From Lachnospiraceae bacterium (lineage in GTDB: Bacteria > Bacillota > Clostridia > Lachnospirales > Lachnospiraceae), in assembly GCA_017443685.1 (NCBI GenBank), contig JAFSYD010000289.1, positions 1 to 5,545 on the forward strand: a stretch of 5,545 nucleotides of DNA, written 5' to 3'. Positions within the stretch are counted from its first letter, which is position 1, and each line of letters opens with the position of its first letter. Made by a program: the position numbers and the translations under genes. Below are positions 1-5,545 of this stretch, in pieces. The notes below the pieces were generated by a model. The model was not told where the DNA came from. It did not search any database and saw only the letters and a program-made list of their open reading frames with translations.

Positions 1-620
1 AAGCCTTAAAAAAAGCCCGTGTTCCTATCTTAGTCTTAGACCAGAAGTGGCACAGGCTGTTCGCGATCAGCGGCAAGCCGGAGAATATCAAAGCGTTAGA
101 GGTCAGCGTCAACGAGCTCTTAGCCGCTCAGGGGAAGATCAACGAAGAATTAAAAACGTTGAAAAAGGTCAAGTCGAATCTCATGAAGAGTGTCATGGAG
201 AATATGCAGGGTGCCGAACAGATCGATCAGACATCCGCCGAAGTGAAGAACCTTGATGACACCAAACGCCTGTTAGACGAGACCAACGAACGGATCGAAG
301 CTGACAATGACGCGCTTTTAGACGCACAGGAGCAGCTTGCGGAAGCTAACACCTCGCTGATGATCGCTACCATGCAGTTCACCTACAGCAAGCTGCGCAC
401 CAATTCCAATGAGATCCGGGATATATCCGAGTGGATAGCGGATGTACGCGTTAAATTAAAGAAAAATTTAATAAAAAAACAAAACCGTGAGATCAATAAT
501 AAAGAAATTTACGGATATATGCATGATATTTTTGGCAAAGAGGTTGTCGAATTGTTCGATGTGCGTTATGATGAGGAAGGTAAATTGATCATAGGAGAGG
601 CAAAAGAGGGAACTACCTGA
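1..620 (+). CDS. Coiled-coil protein of unknown function, 5'-truncated
   Basis: I do not recognise a function. The frame is open from the left edge (first full codon at position 3) to the TGA at 618-620, giving 205 visible residues. The sequence before the TTG at 159 and the ATG at 183 reads as good protein (for example VPILVLDQKWHRLF near visible residues 7-20), so those internal starts are unlikely and the true start probably lies a little upstream of the window. From about visible residue 27 to 125 it is rich in Leu, Glu, Lys, Gln, Asn and Asp with heptad-like spacing, typical of a long coiled coil. A basic patch follows (KLKKNLIKKQNRE), then a short C-terminal segment that looks globular (IYGYMHDIFGKEVVELFDVRYDEE). 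I see no signal peptide or membrane segment in the visible part, so a cytoplasmic protein is inferred. Its stop overlaps the nnr start by one base, suggesting coupled translation. The 3' third is noticeably richer in A+T than its surroundings. Confidence 0.8.
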   Translation, partial: ALKKARVPILVLDQKWHRLFAISGKPENIKALEVSVNELLAAQGKINEELKTLKKVKSNLMKSVMENMQGAEQIDQTSAEVKNLDDTKRLLDETNERIEADNDALLDAQEQLAEANTSLMIATMQFTYSKLRTNSNEIRDISEWIADVRVKLKKNLIKKQNREINNKEIYGYMHDIFGKEVVELFDVRYDEEGKLIIGEAKEGTT

Positions 621-2125
621 TGAACATTGTCTTGAATGCCATCGAAATGCAGCAGGCGGATGCGAAAACGATACGGGAATTCAAAGTACCGTCGCTTGTC
701 TTAATGGAACGGGCGGCGGTTTCTGTATGCGATTATATTCAGGCGAATTATCCGTCGGTTACCCGTGTCGGGATCTGCTGCGGAACGGGCAACAACGGAG
801 GAGACGGCCTGGCGATCGCCCGCATCTTACATACACGCGGTCTTTCCGTTATGGTATATCTGGCCGGCGACAAAGAGCGGATGTCCGAGGACTGCAGGCG
901 GCAGGCGGAGTCAGCGGAAAGCTACCGGATCCATTTTGCGGAGCGGCTCGGTGAGCTTCATACCGCGGATATCTTTGTGGATGCGCTTTTCGGCACCGGA
1001 TTATCGAGACCCGTAGAGGGTGAATACGCGGAAGCGATCCAATACATCAACCGCTTTTTTACGATGCCGAAGATCGCCGTCGATATCCCCAGCGGGATCG
1101 ACGCGACTTCGGGACAGATTTTAGGCTGTGCCGTTCGGTGTGATGTGACCGTTACCTTTGCTTTTATCAAAAGAGGACAGCTGTTATATCCCGGCAGGTA
1201 TTACGCGGGAAGGCTTTCCGTTGCGGAGATCGGTATCAGCCGTCATAGCTTATCCGAGGCAGTGCCTCCGAACGTCTTTGCCCTGACGAAAAGGGATATT
1301 CCGGGGCTTCTGCCGGTCCGTGCGGCAGACGGCAATAAGGGCACCTTCGGAAAGGTGTTATGTATCTGCGGCAGCAAGAATATGGTGGGAGCAGCTCTGT
1401 TATCTGCGAAGGCCGCCTTAAAAAGCGGCTGCGGCATGGTTAAGGTCTTTACCGATGAAAGCAACCGCACGATCCTGCAAACTGCGCTTCCCGAGGCTCT
1501 GTTCGCTCCCTACGCGGGCAAGGCCAACGATGCCGATCTGAAGGAAAGCATGGAATGGGCGGATGTGATCGTCATCGGCTCGGGACTGTCCATGTCGCCG
1601 ATTGCGCGGCAGCTGTTCGCGACCGTTATCAAAAAAGCAACGAAGCCGATCGTGATGGATGCGGATGCGCTGAACATACTGTCCGAAGATACCTCCGTGC
1701 TGAAAAAGCCGCACACCGACATCGCGATCACACCCCACGTTGCGGAGATGAGCCGTCTCGGCGGTGTGTCCGTGGCTTACGTAAAGGAGCACATTGTTGA
1801 CATTGCGCAGGAATTCGCAGACGAATTTGCCGTACACTGTGTATTGAAGGATGCGGCGACGGTAACTGCGGTTCCGCACGGCAAGACATTTATCAATATG
1901 ACCGGCGGACATGCGCTTGCGACGGCCGGCAGCGGCGATGTACTTGCCGGAATGATCGCGGGGCTTTGTGCACAGGGGCTGTCCCTGGATGCGGCGGCAC
2001 CGCTTGCCGTCTATCTGCATGGTGCGGCAGGGGATCTTGCGGCAGAGAAGCTTTCGGCTTATTCGGTAACCGCTTCGGATGTGATCGGTGCACTGCCATC
2101 CGTGTTAAAAGGAATTACTGCATAA
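620..2125 (+). CDS. nnr: Bifunctional NAD(P)H-hydrate epimerase / ADP-dependent NAD(P)H-hydrate dehydratase (YjeF family)
   Basis: This cytoplasmic repair enzyme restores NADH and NADPH that have been damaged by hydration. The N-terminal half interconverts the R and S hydrates, and the C-terminal half dehydrates the S form using ADP. The 501 residues match the usual length of the fused protein. In the epimerase half (about 1-215) I see GNNGGDG at 57-63, DALFGTG at 121-127, VDIPSGID at 154-161 and K184 in a KRGQLLYPG stretch. In the ribokinase-like dehydratase half (about 225-500) I see KGTFGKVL at 240-247, DADAL at 347-351, TPH at 371-373 with E376, and GSGD at 437-440, whose Asp is the expected catalytic base. 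The stretch usually written TPHPGE or TPHLGE is TPHVAE here, a mild variation. The ATG overlaps the preceding TGA (TGATG), and AAGAGGGA at 604-611 serves as ribosome binding site. Both halves look intact. The gene is often found beside alr in Firmicutes, as it is here. Confidence 0.96.
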   Translation: MNIVLNAIEMQQADAKTIREFKVPSLVLMERAAVSVCDYIQANYPSVTRVGICCGTGNNGGDGLAIARILHTRGLSVMVYLAGDKERMSEDCRRQAESAESYRIHFAERLGELHTADIFVDALFGTGLSRPVEGEYAEAIQYINRFFTMPKIAVDIPSGIDATSGQILGCAVRCDVTVTFAFIKRGQLLYPGRYYAGRLSVAEIGISRHSLSEAVPPNVFALTKRDIPGLLPVRAADGNKGTFGKVLCICGSKNMVGAALLSAKAALKSGCGMVKVFTDESNRTILQTALPEALFAPYAGKANDADLKESMEWADVIVIGSGLSMSPIARQLFATVIKKATKPIVMDADALNILSEDTSVLKKPHTDIAITPHVAEMSRLGGVSVAYVKEHIVDIAQEFADEFAVHCVLKDAATVTAVPHGKTFINMTGGHALATAGSGDVLAGMIAGLCAQGLSLDAAAPLAVYLHGAAGDLAAEKLSAYSVTASDVIGALPSVLKGITA

Positions 2126-2132
2126 TACTTAC

Positions 2133-2138
2133 GAGGGG
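2133..2138 (+). promoter_or_regulatory. Ribosome binding site of alr
   Basis: GAGGGG lies nine bases before the ATG at 2148, in the 22-base gap after nnr. This supports 2148 rather than the in-frame ATG at 2157 as the start. I see no promoter in the gap, so alr is probably co-transcribed with nnr. Confidence 0.75.
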
Positions 2139-2147
2139 ATTATTCTT

Positions 2148-3308
2148 ATGAATACCATGCGTATTTGTGCGAAGATCAATATTGACGCTGTCCGGCATAA
2201 CATAACTGCCATCCGCAGTGCCATAAATAAAGATACCGGCATCGTATGCGTCATCAAGGCAGATGCTTACGGGCATGGGGCACTGCCGATCGCAAAGCAG
2301 GTTGCGGATATGGACGGGATCTGGGGCTTTGCAGTAGCAACCTGTGAAGAGGCGAAGGAACTGCATTTTGCCGGCGTAAAGAAGCCGATCATCATTTTGG
2401 GTTATACCTTTGCGGACAGCTATGAGGATGTCGTATGGTACGGCTTCCGGCCGACTGTTTTCTCACTTGAAGCGGCGAAGGCGTACAGCGAGGTAGGCGA
2501 GCGTCTGGGAAGGGATGTCTTCTGCCATATCAAGATTGATTCCGGCATGGGGCGGATCGGTTACCGTCCCGGCGATGAAGCGGTGGATGAGATCATAAAG
2601 CTGTCCGGACTGCCGCGTATCGTCTGCGAAGGGATCTTTACGCATTTTGCCAAAGCTGATGAGGCGGATAAGACGGCAACCGATGAGCAGTTTGCGAAAT
2701 TCACCGGAATGATCGACCGGCTAGAGGAAAAGGGGCTGCGCTTTTCTTATCGTCATTGCTCCAATTCCGCCGCTATTATGGATATTCCCGATGCGAATAT
2801 GGACCTGGTACGGGCCGGTATCATTTTATACGGAATGATGCCTTCGGACGAGGTAAGCCGGTCGCTTGATTTACAGCCGGTGATGTCATTGCACAGCCAT
2901 ATCGTCCATCTGAAATATGTGGAAAAAGGTGATCATATCAGCTATGGCGGCATCTACGAAGCACCGGGCATACGGCGGATCGCAACGATCCCGGTCGGTT
3001 ACGCGGACGGGTATTCGCGCGGGCTTTCCAACAAAGGAAGTATCATCATCCGTGGGAAGCGTGCACCGATCGTCGGACGGATCTGTATGGATCAGTTCAT
3101 GGCGGATGTCACGGACATCCCCGATGTGTCTCTCCTCGATGAGGTGACGCTGCTTGGCCGGGACGGAGACGAAGTGATCACGATGGAGGAACTCGGAGCG
3201 CTTTCGGGGCGTTTTAATTATGAATTTGCCTGCGATCTCGGCAACCGGATCCCAAGATTATATTACCGGGATGGAAGGCAGGTCGATGTAAAGAAATACT
3301 ATGAGTGA
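2148..3308 (+). CDS. alr: Alanine racemase, PLP-dependent
   Basis: Converts L-alanine to D-alanine for peptidoglycan precursors, in the cytoplasm, normally as a dimer with active sites shared between subunits. The 386 residues fit the family. The N-terminal TIM-barrel carries the PLP lysine K37 in VIKADAYGHG (35-44), DSGMGRIG at 131-138 (R136), THFAKADE at 165-172, HCSNS at 203-207 and RAGIILYG at 222-229, where R222 should contact the PLP ring nitrogen. The C-terminal beta domain carries the second catalytic residue Y266 in ISYGGIY (264-270), GYADG at 284-288, and CMD at 313-315, the partner loop of the active site. All key catalytic residues are present. N366 sits where the Geobacillus enzyme has Tyr354 (see findings). 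The start at 2148 has a good ribosome binding site. The 3' end overlaps the next gene by eight bases. The other fold-type III option, a serine racemase, is less likely from overall similarity but not excluded. Confidence 0.96.
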   Translation: MNTMRICAKINIDAVRHNITAIRSAINKDTGIVCVIKADAYGHGALPIAKQVADMDGIWGFAVATCEEAKELHFAGVKKPIIILGYTFADSYEDVVWYGFRPTVFSLEAAKAYSEVGERLGRDVFCHIKIDSGMGRIGYRPGDEAVDEIIKLSGLPRIVCEGIFTHFAKADEADKTATDEQFAKFTGMIDRLEEKGLRFSYRHCSNSAAIMDIPDANMDLVRAGIILYGMMPSDEVSRSLDLQPVMSLHSHIVHLKYVEKGDHISYGGIYEAPGIRRIATIPVGYADGYSRGLSNKGSIIIRGKRAPIVGRICMDQFMADVTDIPDVSLLDEVTLLGRDGDEVITMEELGALSGRFNYEFACDLGNRIPRLYYRDGRQVDVKKYYE

Positions 3309-4128
3309 TATTAAGAATTTTTTCCAGAATCTCTTTGGTGACGGCGAAAAGGTCACGGAGGAAGAGATCATAGAGATGGTCAACGAAGGGCACGAAACAG
3401 GCGTGTTAAAATCGTCCGAAGCCCGTATGATCCGTAATATTTTTGAATTTGCCGAAAAAGACGTAAAAGACATTATGGTGCACCGCAAGGACATCGTTGC
3501 GATCGACGGCGATCTTTCCTTGCGCGAAGCGATCACGGTCTTCGAGGAGAATGCGTTTTCCCGTTTTCCCGTATATCTTGAGAATCTTGACAACATCATC
3601 GGCGTCATCCATTTGCGGGATATGTTTCATTACAGTTCACGGACAAGGGATTATGATAAAAAGGTGCGGGATTTAGACGGGCTGATCCGTCCGGCACAGA
3701 TCGTTCCCGAAACGCACGCGATCAACACGCTGTTCGCCCAGATGCAGACGCAGAAGAACCATCTTGCGATCGTAACGGACGAGTACGGGCAGACGAGCGG
3801 GATCGTATCTTTAGAGGATATCTTAGAGGAGATCGTCGGCAATATTCAGGATGAACACGATGACGAGCACGAGTCCATCGAGCGAACGGCGCAGGGCGAA
3901 TTTAAAATGGACGGACATACGCTGCTTGAGGAAGCAGGTGAGCAGCTTGGCCTTTCCTTTGAGAACGAGGAGGTCACTACGTTAAACGGCTTTCTGATCG
4001 CCCGATATGGGCATATTCCCGAAGAAGAGGCGCATTTTACGATAGAAGCGGAAGGCTATGAGTTTGAAATTTTAAACGTCAGGGATAAAATGATCCAGGA
4101 CGTGATCGTCAGGAAAATAGAGAAATGA
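3301..4128 (+). CDS. CorC/HlyC-family CBS-domain protein without the DUF21 membrane domain
   Basis: A 275-residue soluble protein resembling E. coli CorC and the C-terminal part of 'hemolysin' family transporters. Residues 1-50 are an acidic helical leader (EEEIIEMVNEGHETGVL). A first CBS domain spans about 54-113, with DIMVHRKDIVAID at 57-69 and SRFPVY at 87-92. A second spans about 125-180, with the family signature HLAIVTDEYGQTSGIVSLED at 154-173. An Asp/Glu/His-rich linker (184-193) leads to the CorC_HlyC domain at about 195-273. No membrane segment is visible, unlike longer paralogues that begin with DUF21. CBS pairs usually bind adenine nucleotides. CorC has been linked to Mg/Co efflux, but the biochemical role of this short form is unsettled and I do not assign one. 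The ATG lies inside the alr 3' end, and only GGAAGG at about 3273-3278 resembles a ribosome binding site, too far away to be convincing, so translation is probably coupled to alr. The name 'hemolysin' should not be read as toxin activity. Confidence 0.9.
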   Translation: MSDIKNFFQNLFGDGEKVTEEEIIEMVNEGHETGVLKSSEARMIRNIFEFAEKDVKDIMVHRKDIVAIDGDLSLREAITVFEENAFSRFPVYLENLDNIIGVIHLRDMFHYSSRTRDYDKKVRDLDGLIRPAQIVPETHAINTLFAQMQTQKNHLAIVTDEYGQTSGIVSLEDILEEIVGNIQDEHDDEHESIERTAQGEFKMDGHTLLEEAGEQLGLSFENEEVTTLNGFLIARYGHIPEEEAHFTIEAEGYEFEILNVRDKMIQDVIVRKIEK

Positions 4129-4131
4129 TTG

Positions 4132-4147
4132 GTGTCTGAACAGTCAC
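4132..4147 (+). other. Imperfect dyad just upstream of leuC
   Basis: GTG-T-CTG-AA-CAG-T-CAC is a 16-base two-fold symmetric sequence with one T/T mismatch per arm. It lies four bases after the upstream stop codon and 31 bases before the leuC start. It could be a small operator or a weak RNA hairpin. A run of six A follows rather than T, so it is not a + strand terminator. With no second copy in the window this is only a candidate. Confidence 0.25.
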
Positions 4148-4165
4148 AAAAAAGATACGGTACAT

Positions 4166-4170
4166 GGAGG
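4166..4170 (+). promoter_or_regulatory. Ribosome binding site that fixes the leuC start
   Basis: GGAGG ends eight bases before the ATG at 4179. It overlaps the alternative ATG at 4164, which therefore cannot use it and has no purine-rich site of its own at the right distance. It decides the start in favour of 4179. Confidence 0.85.
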
Positions 4171-4178
4171 ATGAAGCT

Positions 4179-5438
4179 ATGGGTATGACAATGTCACAGA
4201 AAATTTTGGCGGCGCACGCGCACCTTCCCGAGGTTAGGGCGGGCCAGCTCATTGAGGCGGATCTGGATCTGGTGCTCGGCAATGATATCACATCGCCGGT
4301 TGCGATCCATGAGATGAGCAAAATGCACGTGGACGGCGTGTTTGATAAGGACAAGATCGCTCTTGTCATGGATCATTTCGTCCCGAACAAGGACATAAAA
4401 TCGGCTGAGCATACGAAAGAGGTGCGGCAGTTCGCCTGTAAGCACTGCATTTCGAATTATTATGACGTCGGACAGATGGGGATCGAGCACGCGCTGCTTC
4501 CGGAAAAGGGATTGACGGTTGCGGGTGACGTCGTGATCGGCGCGGATTCACATACCTGCACATACGGGGCTCTCGGCGCTTTTTCGACCGGTGTCGGCTC
4601 CACCGACATGGCGGCAGGCATGGCGACGGGCAAGGCGTGGTTTAAAGTACCGTCCGCGATCAAATTTGTTCTTACCGGAAAGCCGGAAAGGTTCGTAAGC
4701 GGCAAGGATGTGATCCTGCATATCATCGGGCTTATCGGCGTGGACGGCGCTCTGTACCAGTCGATGGAATTCGTCGGGGACGGGATACAGTATTTATCCA
4801 TGGACGATCGTTTTACGATCGCGAATATGGCGATCGAGGCCGGCGGGAAAAACGGGATTTTCCCGGTCGATGAGCTTGCCATAAGCTATATGAAGGAGCA
4901 TTCGATGCGTGAATTTACGGCATACGAAGCGGATGCGGATGCGCAGTATACGGCGGAGTATACGATCGATCTTTCCGCGCTTCGTCCTACCGTTGCCTTC
5001 CCGCATCTGCCGGAGAATACGAAGACCATCGACGAGGTCGGCGATATCGCCATTGACCAGGTGGTCATCGGATCCTGCACGAACGGACGGATTTCCGACC
5101 TTGCGGCGGCGGCCGAGATCATGGCAGGTAAAAAGGTTGCGGACGGCATTCGCGTGATCGTCATTCCGGCAACGCAGAAGATTTATCTCGAAGCCATGGA
5201 AAAGGGATACTTAAAGACCTTTATCGAAGCGGGTGCGATCGTATCGACGCCGACCTGCGGACCGTGTCTGGGCGGATATATGGGTATTTTAGCGGAAGGC
5301 GAGAAATGTGTTTCCACGACGAACCGCAACTTCGTAGGCCGCATGGGACACGTGAATTCCGAAATCTATCTTGCATCGCCGGCGGTTGCGGCGGCAAGCG
5401 CGATCACAGGGCGCATCAGTGATCCGGCAAAGGTGTAA
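4179..5438 (+). CDS. leuC: 3-isopropylmalate dehydratase large subunit
   Basis: Large subunit of isopropylmalate isomerase, a [4Fe-4S] enzyme that turns 2-isopropylmalate into 3-isopropylmalate in leucine synthesis, working with LeuD in the cytoplasm. With the start at 4179 the protein has 419 residues and begins [10 protein letters not shown], as is usual for the shorter (homoaconitase-like, type 2) LeuC of Clostridia and archaea. The three cluster-binding cysteines are all present: C300 in GSCTNGR (298-304), and C360 and C363 in TCGPCLGG. Other family blocks include DHFVPNKD at about 65-72 and [15 protein letters not shown] at 121-135. The in-frame ATG at 4164 would add five residues but lacks a ribosome binding site and shifts the cysteines from their usual numbering. 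The leuD start follows 90 bases downstream. Homoaconitase or dimethylmalate dehydratase large subunits are related alternatives, less likely in a bacterial leuC-leuD pair. No leuA or leuB is in view. A weak possible promoter (TTGGTG at 4129, AAGATA at 4152, 17 bases apart) is not convincing. Confidence 0.95.
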   Translation: MGMTMSQKILAAHAHLPEVRAGQLIEADLDLVLGNDITSPVAIHEMSKMHVDGVFDKDKIALVMDHFVPNKDIKSAEHTKEVRQFACKHCISNYYDVGQMGIEHALLPEKGLTVAGDVVIGADSHTCTYGALGAFSTGVGSTDMAAGMATGKAWFKVPSAIKFVLTGKPERFVSGKDVILHIIGLIGVDGALYQSMEFVGDGIQYLSMDDRFTIANMAIEAGGKNGIFPVDELAISYMKEHSMREFTAYEADADAQYTAEYTIDLSALRPTVAFPHLPENTKTIDEVGDIAIDQVVIGSCTNGRISDLAAAAEIMAGKKVADGIRVIVIPATQKIYLEAMEKGYLKTFIEAGAIVSTPTCGPCLGGYMGILAEGEKCVSTTNRNFVGRMGHVNSEIYLASPAVAAASAITGRISDPAKV

Positions 5439-5466
5439 GGACGATCACTTTTACAGATGAATGATA

Positions 5467-5479
5467 ATCGCGCCGCGAT
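5467..5479 (+). other. Small GC-rich inverted repeat in the leuC-leuD gap
   Basis: ATCGC-GCC-GCGAT can form a five-pair stem with a three-base loop. A competing four-pair stem, GCCG-CGAT-CGGC at 5472-5483, uses some of the same bases. No T-run follows, so it is not an intrinsic terminator. The rest of the 90-base gap (5439-5528) holds no gene that I can support. The element may only stabilise or space the leuC-leuD message. Confidence 0.3.
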
Positions 5480-5513
5480 CGGCCCAAAAGGAGCGGTTGC
5501 GGACACCATACAT

Positions 5514-5521
5514 GGAAAGGA
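5514..5521 (+). promoter_or_regulatory. Ribosome binding site of leuD
   Basis: GGAAAGGA ends seven bases before the ATG at 5529. The nearby ATG at 5512 meets a TGA after six codons, and the ATG at 5521 lacks this spacing, so 5529 is the start. Confidence 0.7.
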
Positions 5522-5528
5522 TGCATTT

Positions 5529-5545
5529 ATGAAAGAAGCACATGG
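5529..5545 (+). CDS. leuD: 3-isopropylmalate dehydratase small subunit, first codons only
   Basis: Only ATG AAA GAA GCA CAT GG is in the window, reading M-K-E-A-H-G and then cut by the right edge. LeuD proteins of this type commonly begin M-K-(x)-A-H-G followed by a short beta segment, and the position right after leuC, in the same direction and with a good ribosome binding site, fits. LeuD would supply the swivelling domain that completes the isomerase active site. The identity rests on six residues plus context, so it is an inference. Confidence 0.75.

Noticed and set aside
47..256. 69-codon open frame overlapping the first gene
   Set aside because: It is Arg/Gln/Glu-rich out-of-frame translation of the coiled-coil gene; the frame read from position 3 is clearly the coding one.
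159..620. TTG at 159 as the true start of the coiled-coil gene
   Set aside because: The same frame continues upstream to the window edge as sensible protein with the same composition, and no good ribosome binding site precedes 159.
1418..2020. 200-codon open frame on the minus strand
   Set aside because: It lies wholly inside nnr, which has strong family motifs throughout. The translation is Arg/His/Cys-rich with no recognisable domain and no clear ribosome binding site, so it is a shadow of the GC-rich + strand gene.
3301..4128. Hemolysin toxin
   Set aside because: The 'hemolysin' label is historical for CorC/HlyC-domain proteins. The sequence shows only CBS and CorC_HlyC domains, with no membrane or secretion signal.
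4129..4160. Intrinsic terminator after the CBS-domain gene
   Set aside because: The dyad is short and mismatched and is followed by A residues, not T, so it does not fit a + strand terminator.
4460..4882. 140-codon open frame on the minus strand
   Set aside because: It is antisense to the conserved core of leuC and low in plausibility (rich in Ser, Pro and Ile with no domain). It is a shadow.

Overview
The window reads as a compact, single-direction stretch of an ordinary bacterial chromosome, with every gene on the + strand. Protein sequence style, the strong purine-rich ribosome binding sites and the gene neighbourhood (NAD(P)HX repair gene next to alanine racemase) point to a Firmicute. 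Within that, I judge a Clostridia/Lachnospiraceae-type organism of roughly middling GC most likely; this is inference from family resemblance, not a database match.

Layout: (1) positions 1-620, the 3' part of a gene for an unrecognised coiled-coil protein, cut by the left edge; (2) 620-2125, a full-length bifunctional NAD(P)HX epimerase/dehydratase (Nnr, YjeF family); (3) 2148-3308, alanine racemase (alr); (4) 3301-4128, a soluble CorC-like protein with two CBS domains and a CorC/HlyC C-terminal domain; (5) 4179-5438, the large subunit of 3-isopropylmalate dehydratase (leuC); (6) 5529 to the right edge, the first codons of what is almost certainly the small subunit (leuD).

The first four genes are packed like one transcript: a 1-base stop/start overlap, a 22-base gap and an 8-base overlap. 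They combine metabolite repair (Nnr), D-alanine supply for peptidoglycan (Alr), a probable regulatory or ion-efflux accessory protein, and an unknown. The leuC-leuD pair follows after a 50-base gap with no terminator that I can see. It may be read through from upstream or have its own weak promoter. LeuC and LeuD together form the isomerase of the leucine pathway.

I found no tRNA, rRNA, CRISPR array, insertion sequence, riboswitch or convincing terminator. No stretch above 300 bases lacks a gene. I see no new multi-gene system here. The points most worth a second look are the Asn at a substrate-gating position of the alanine racemase, the unknown coiled-coil gene coupled to nnr, the strong excess of GATC, and the corrected start of leuC.
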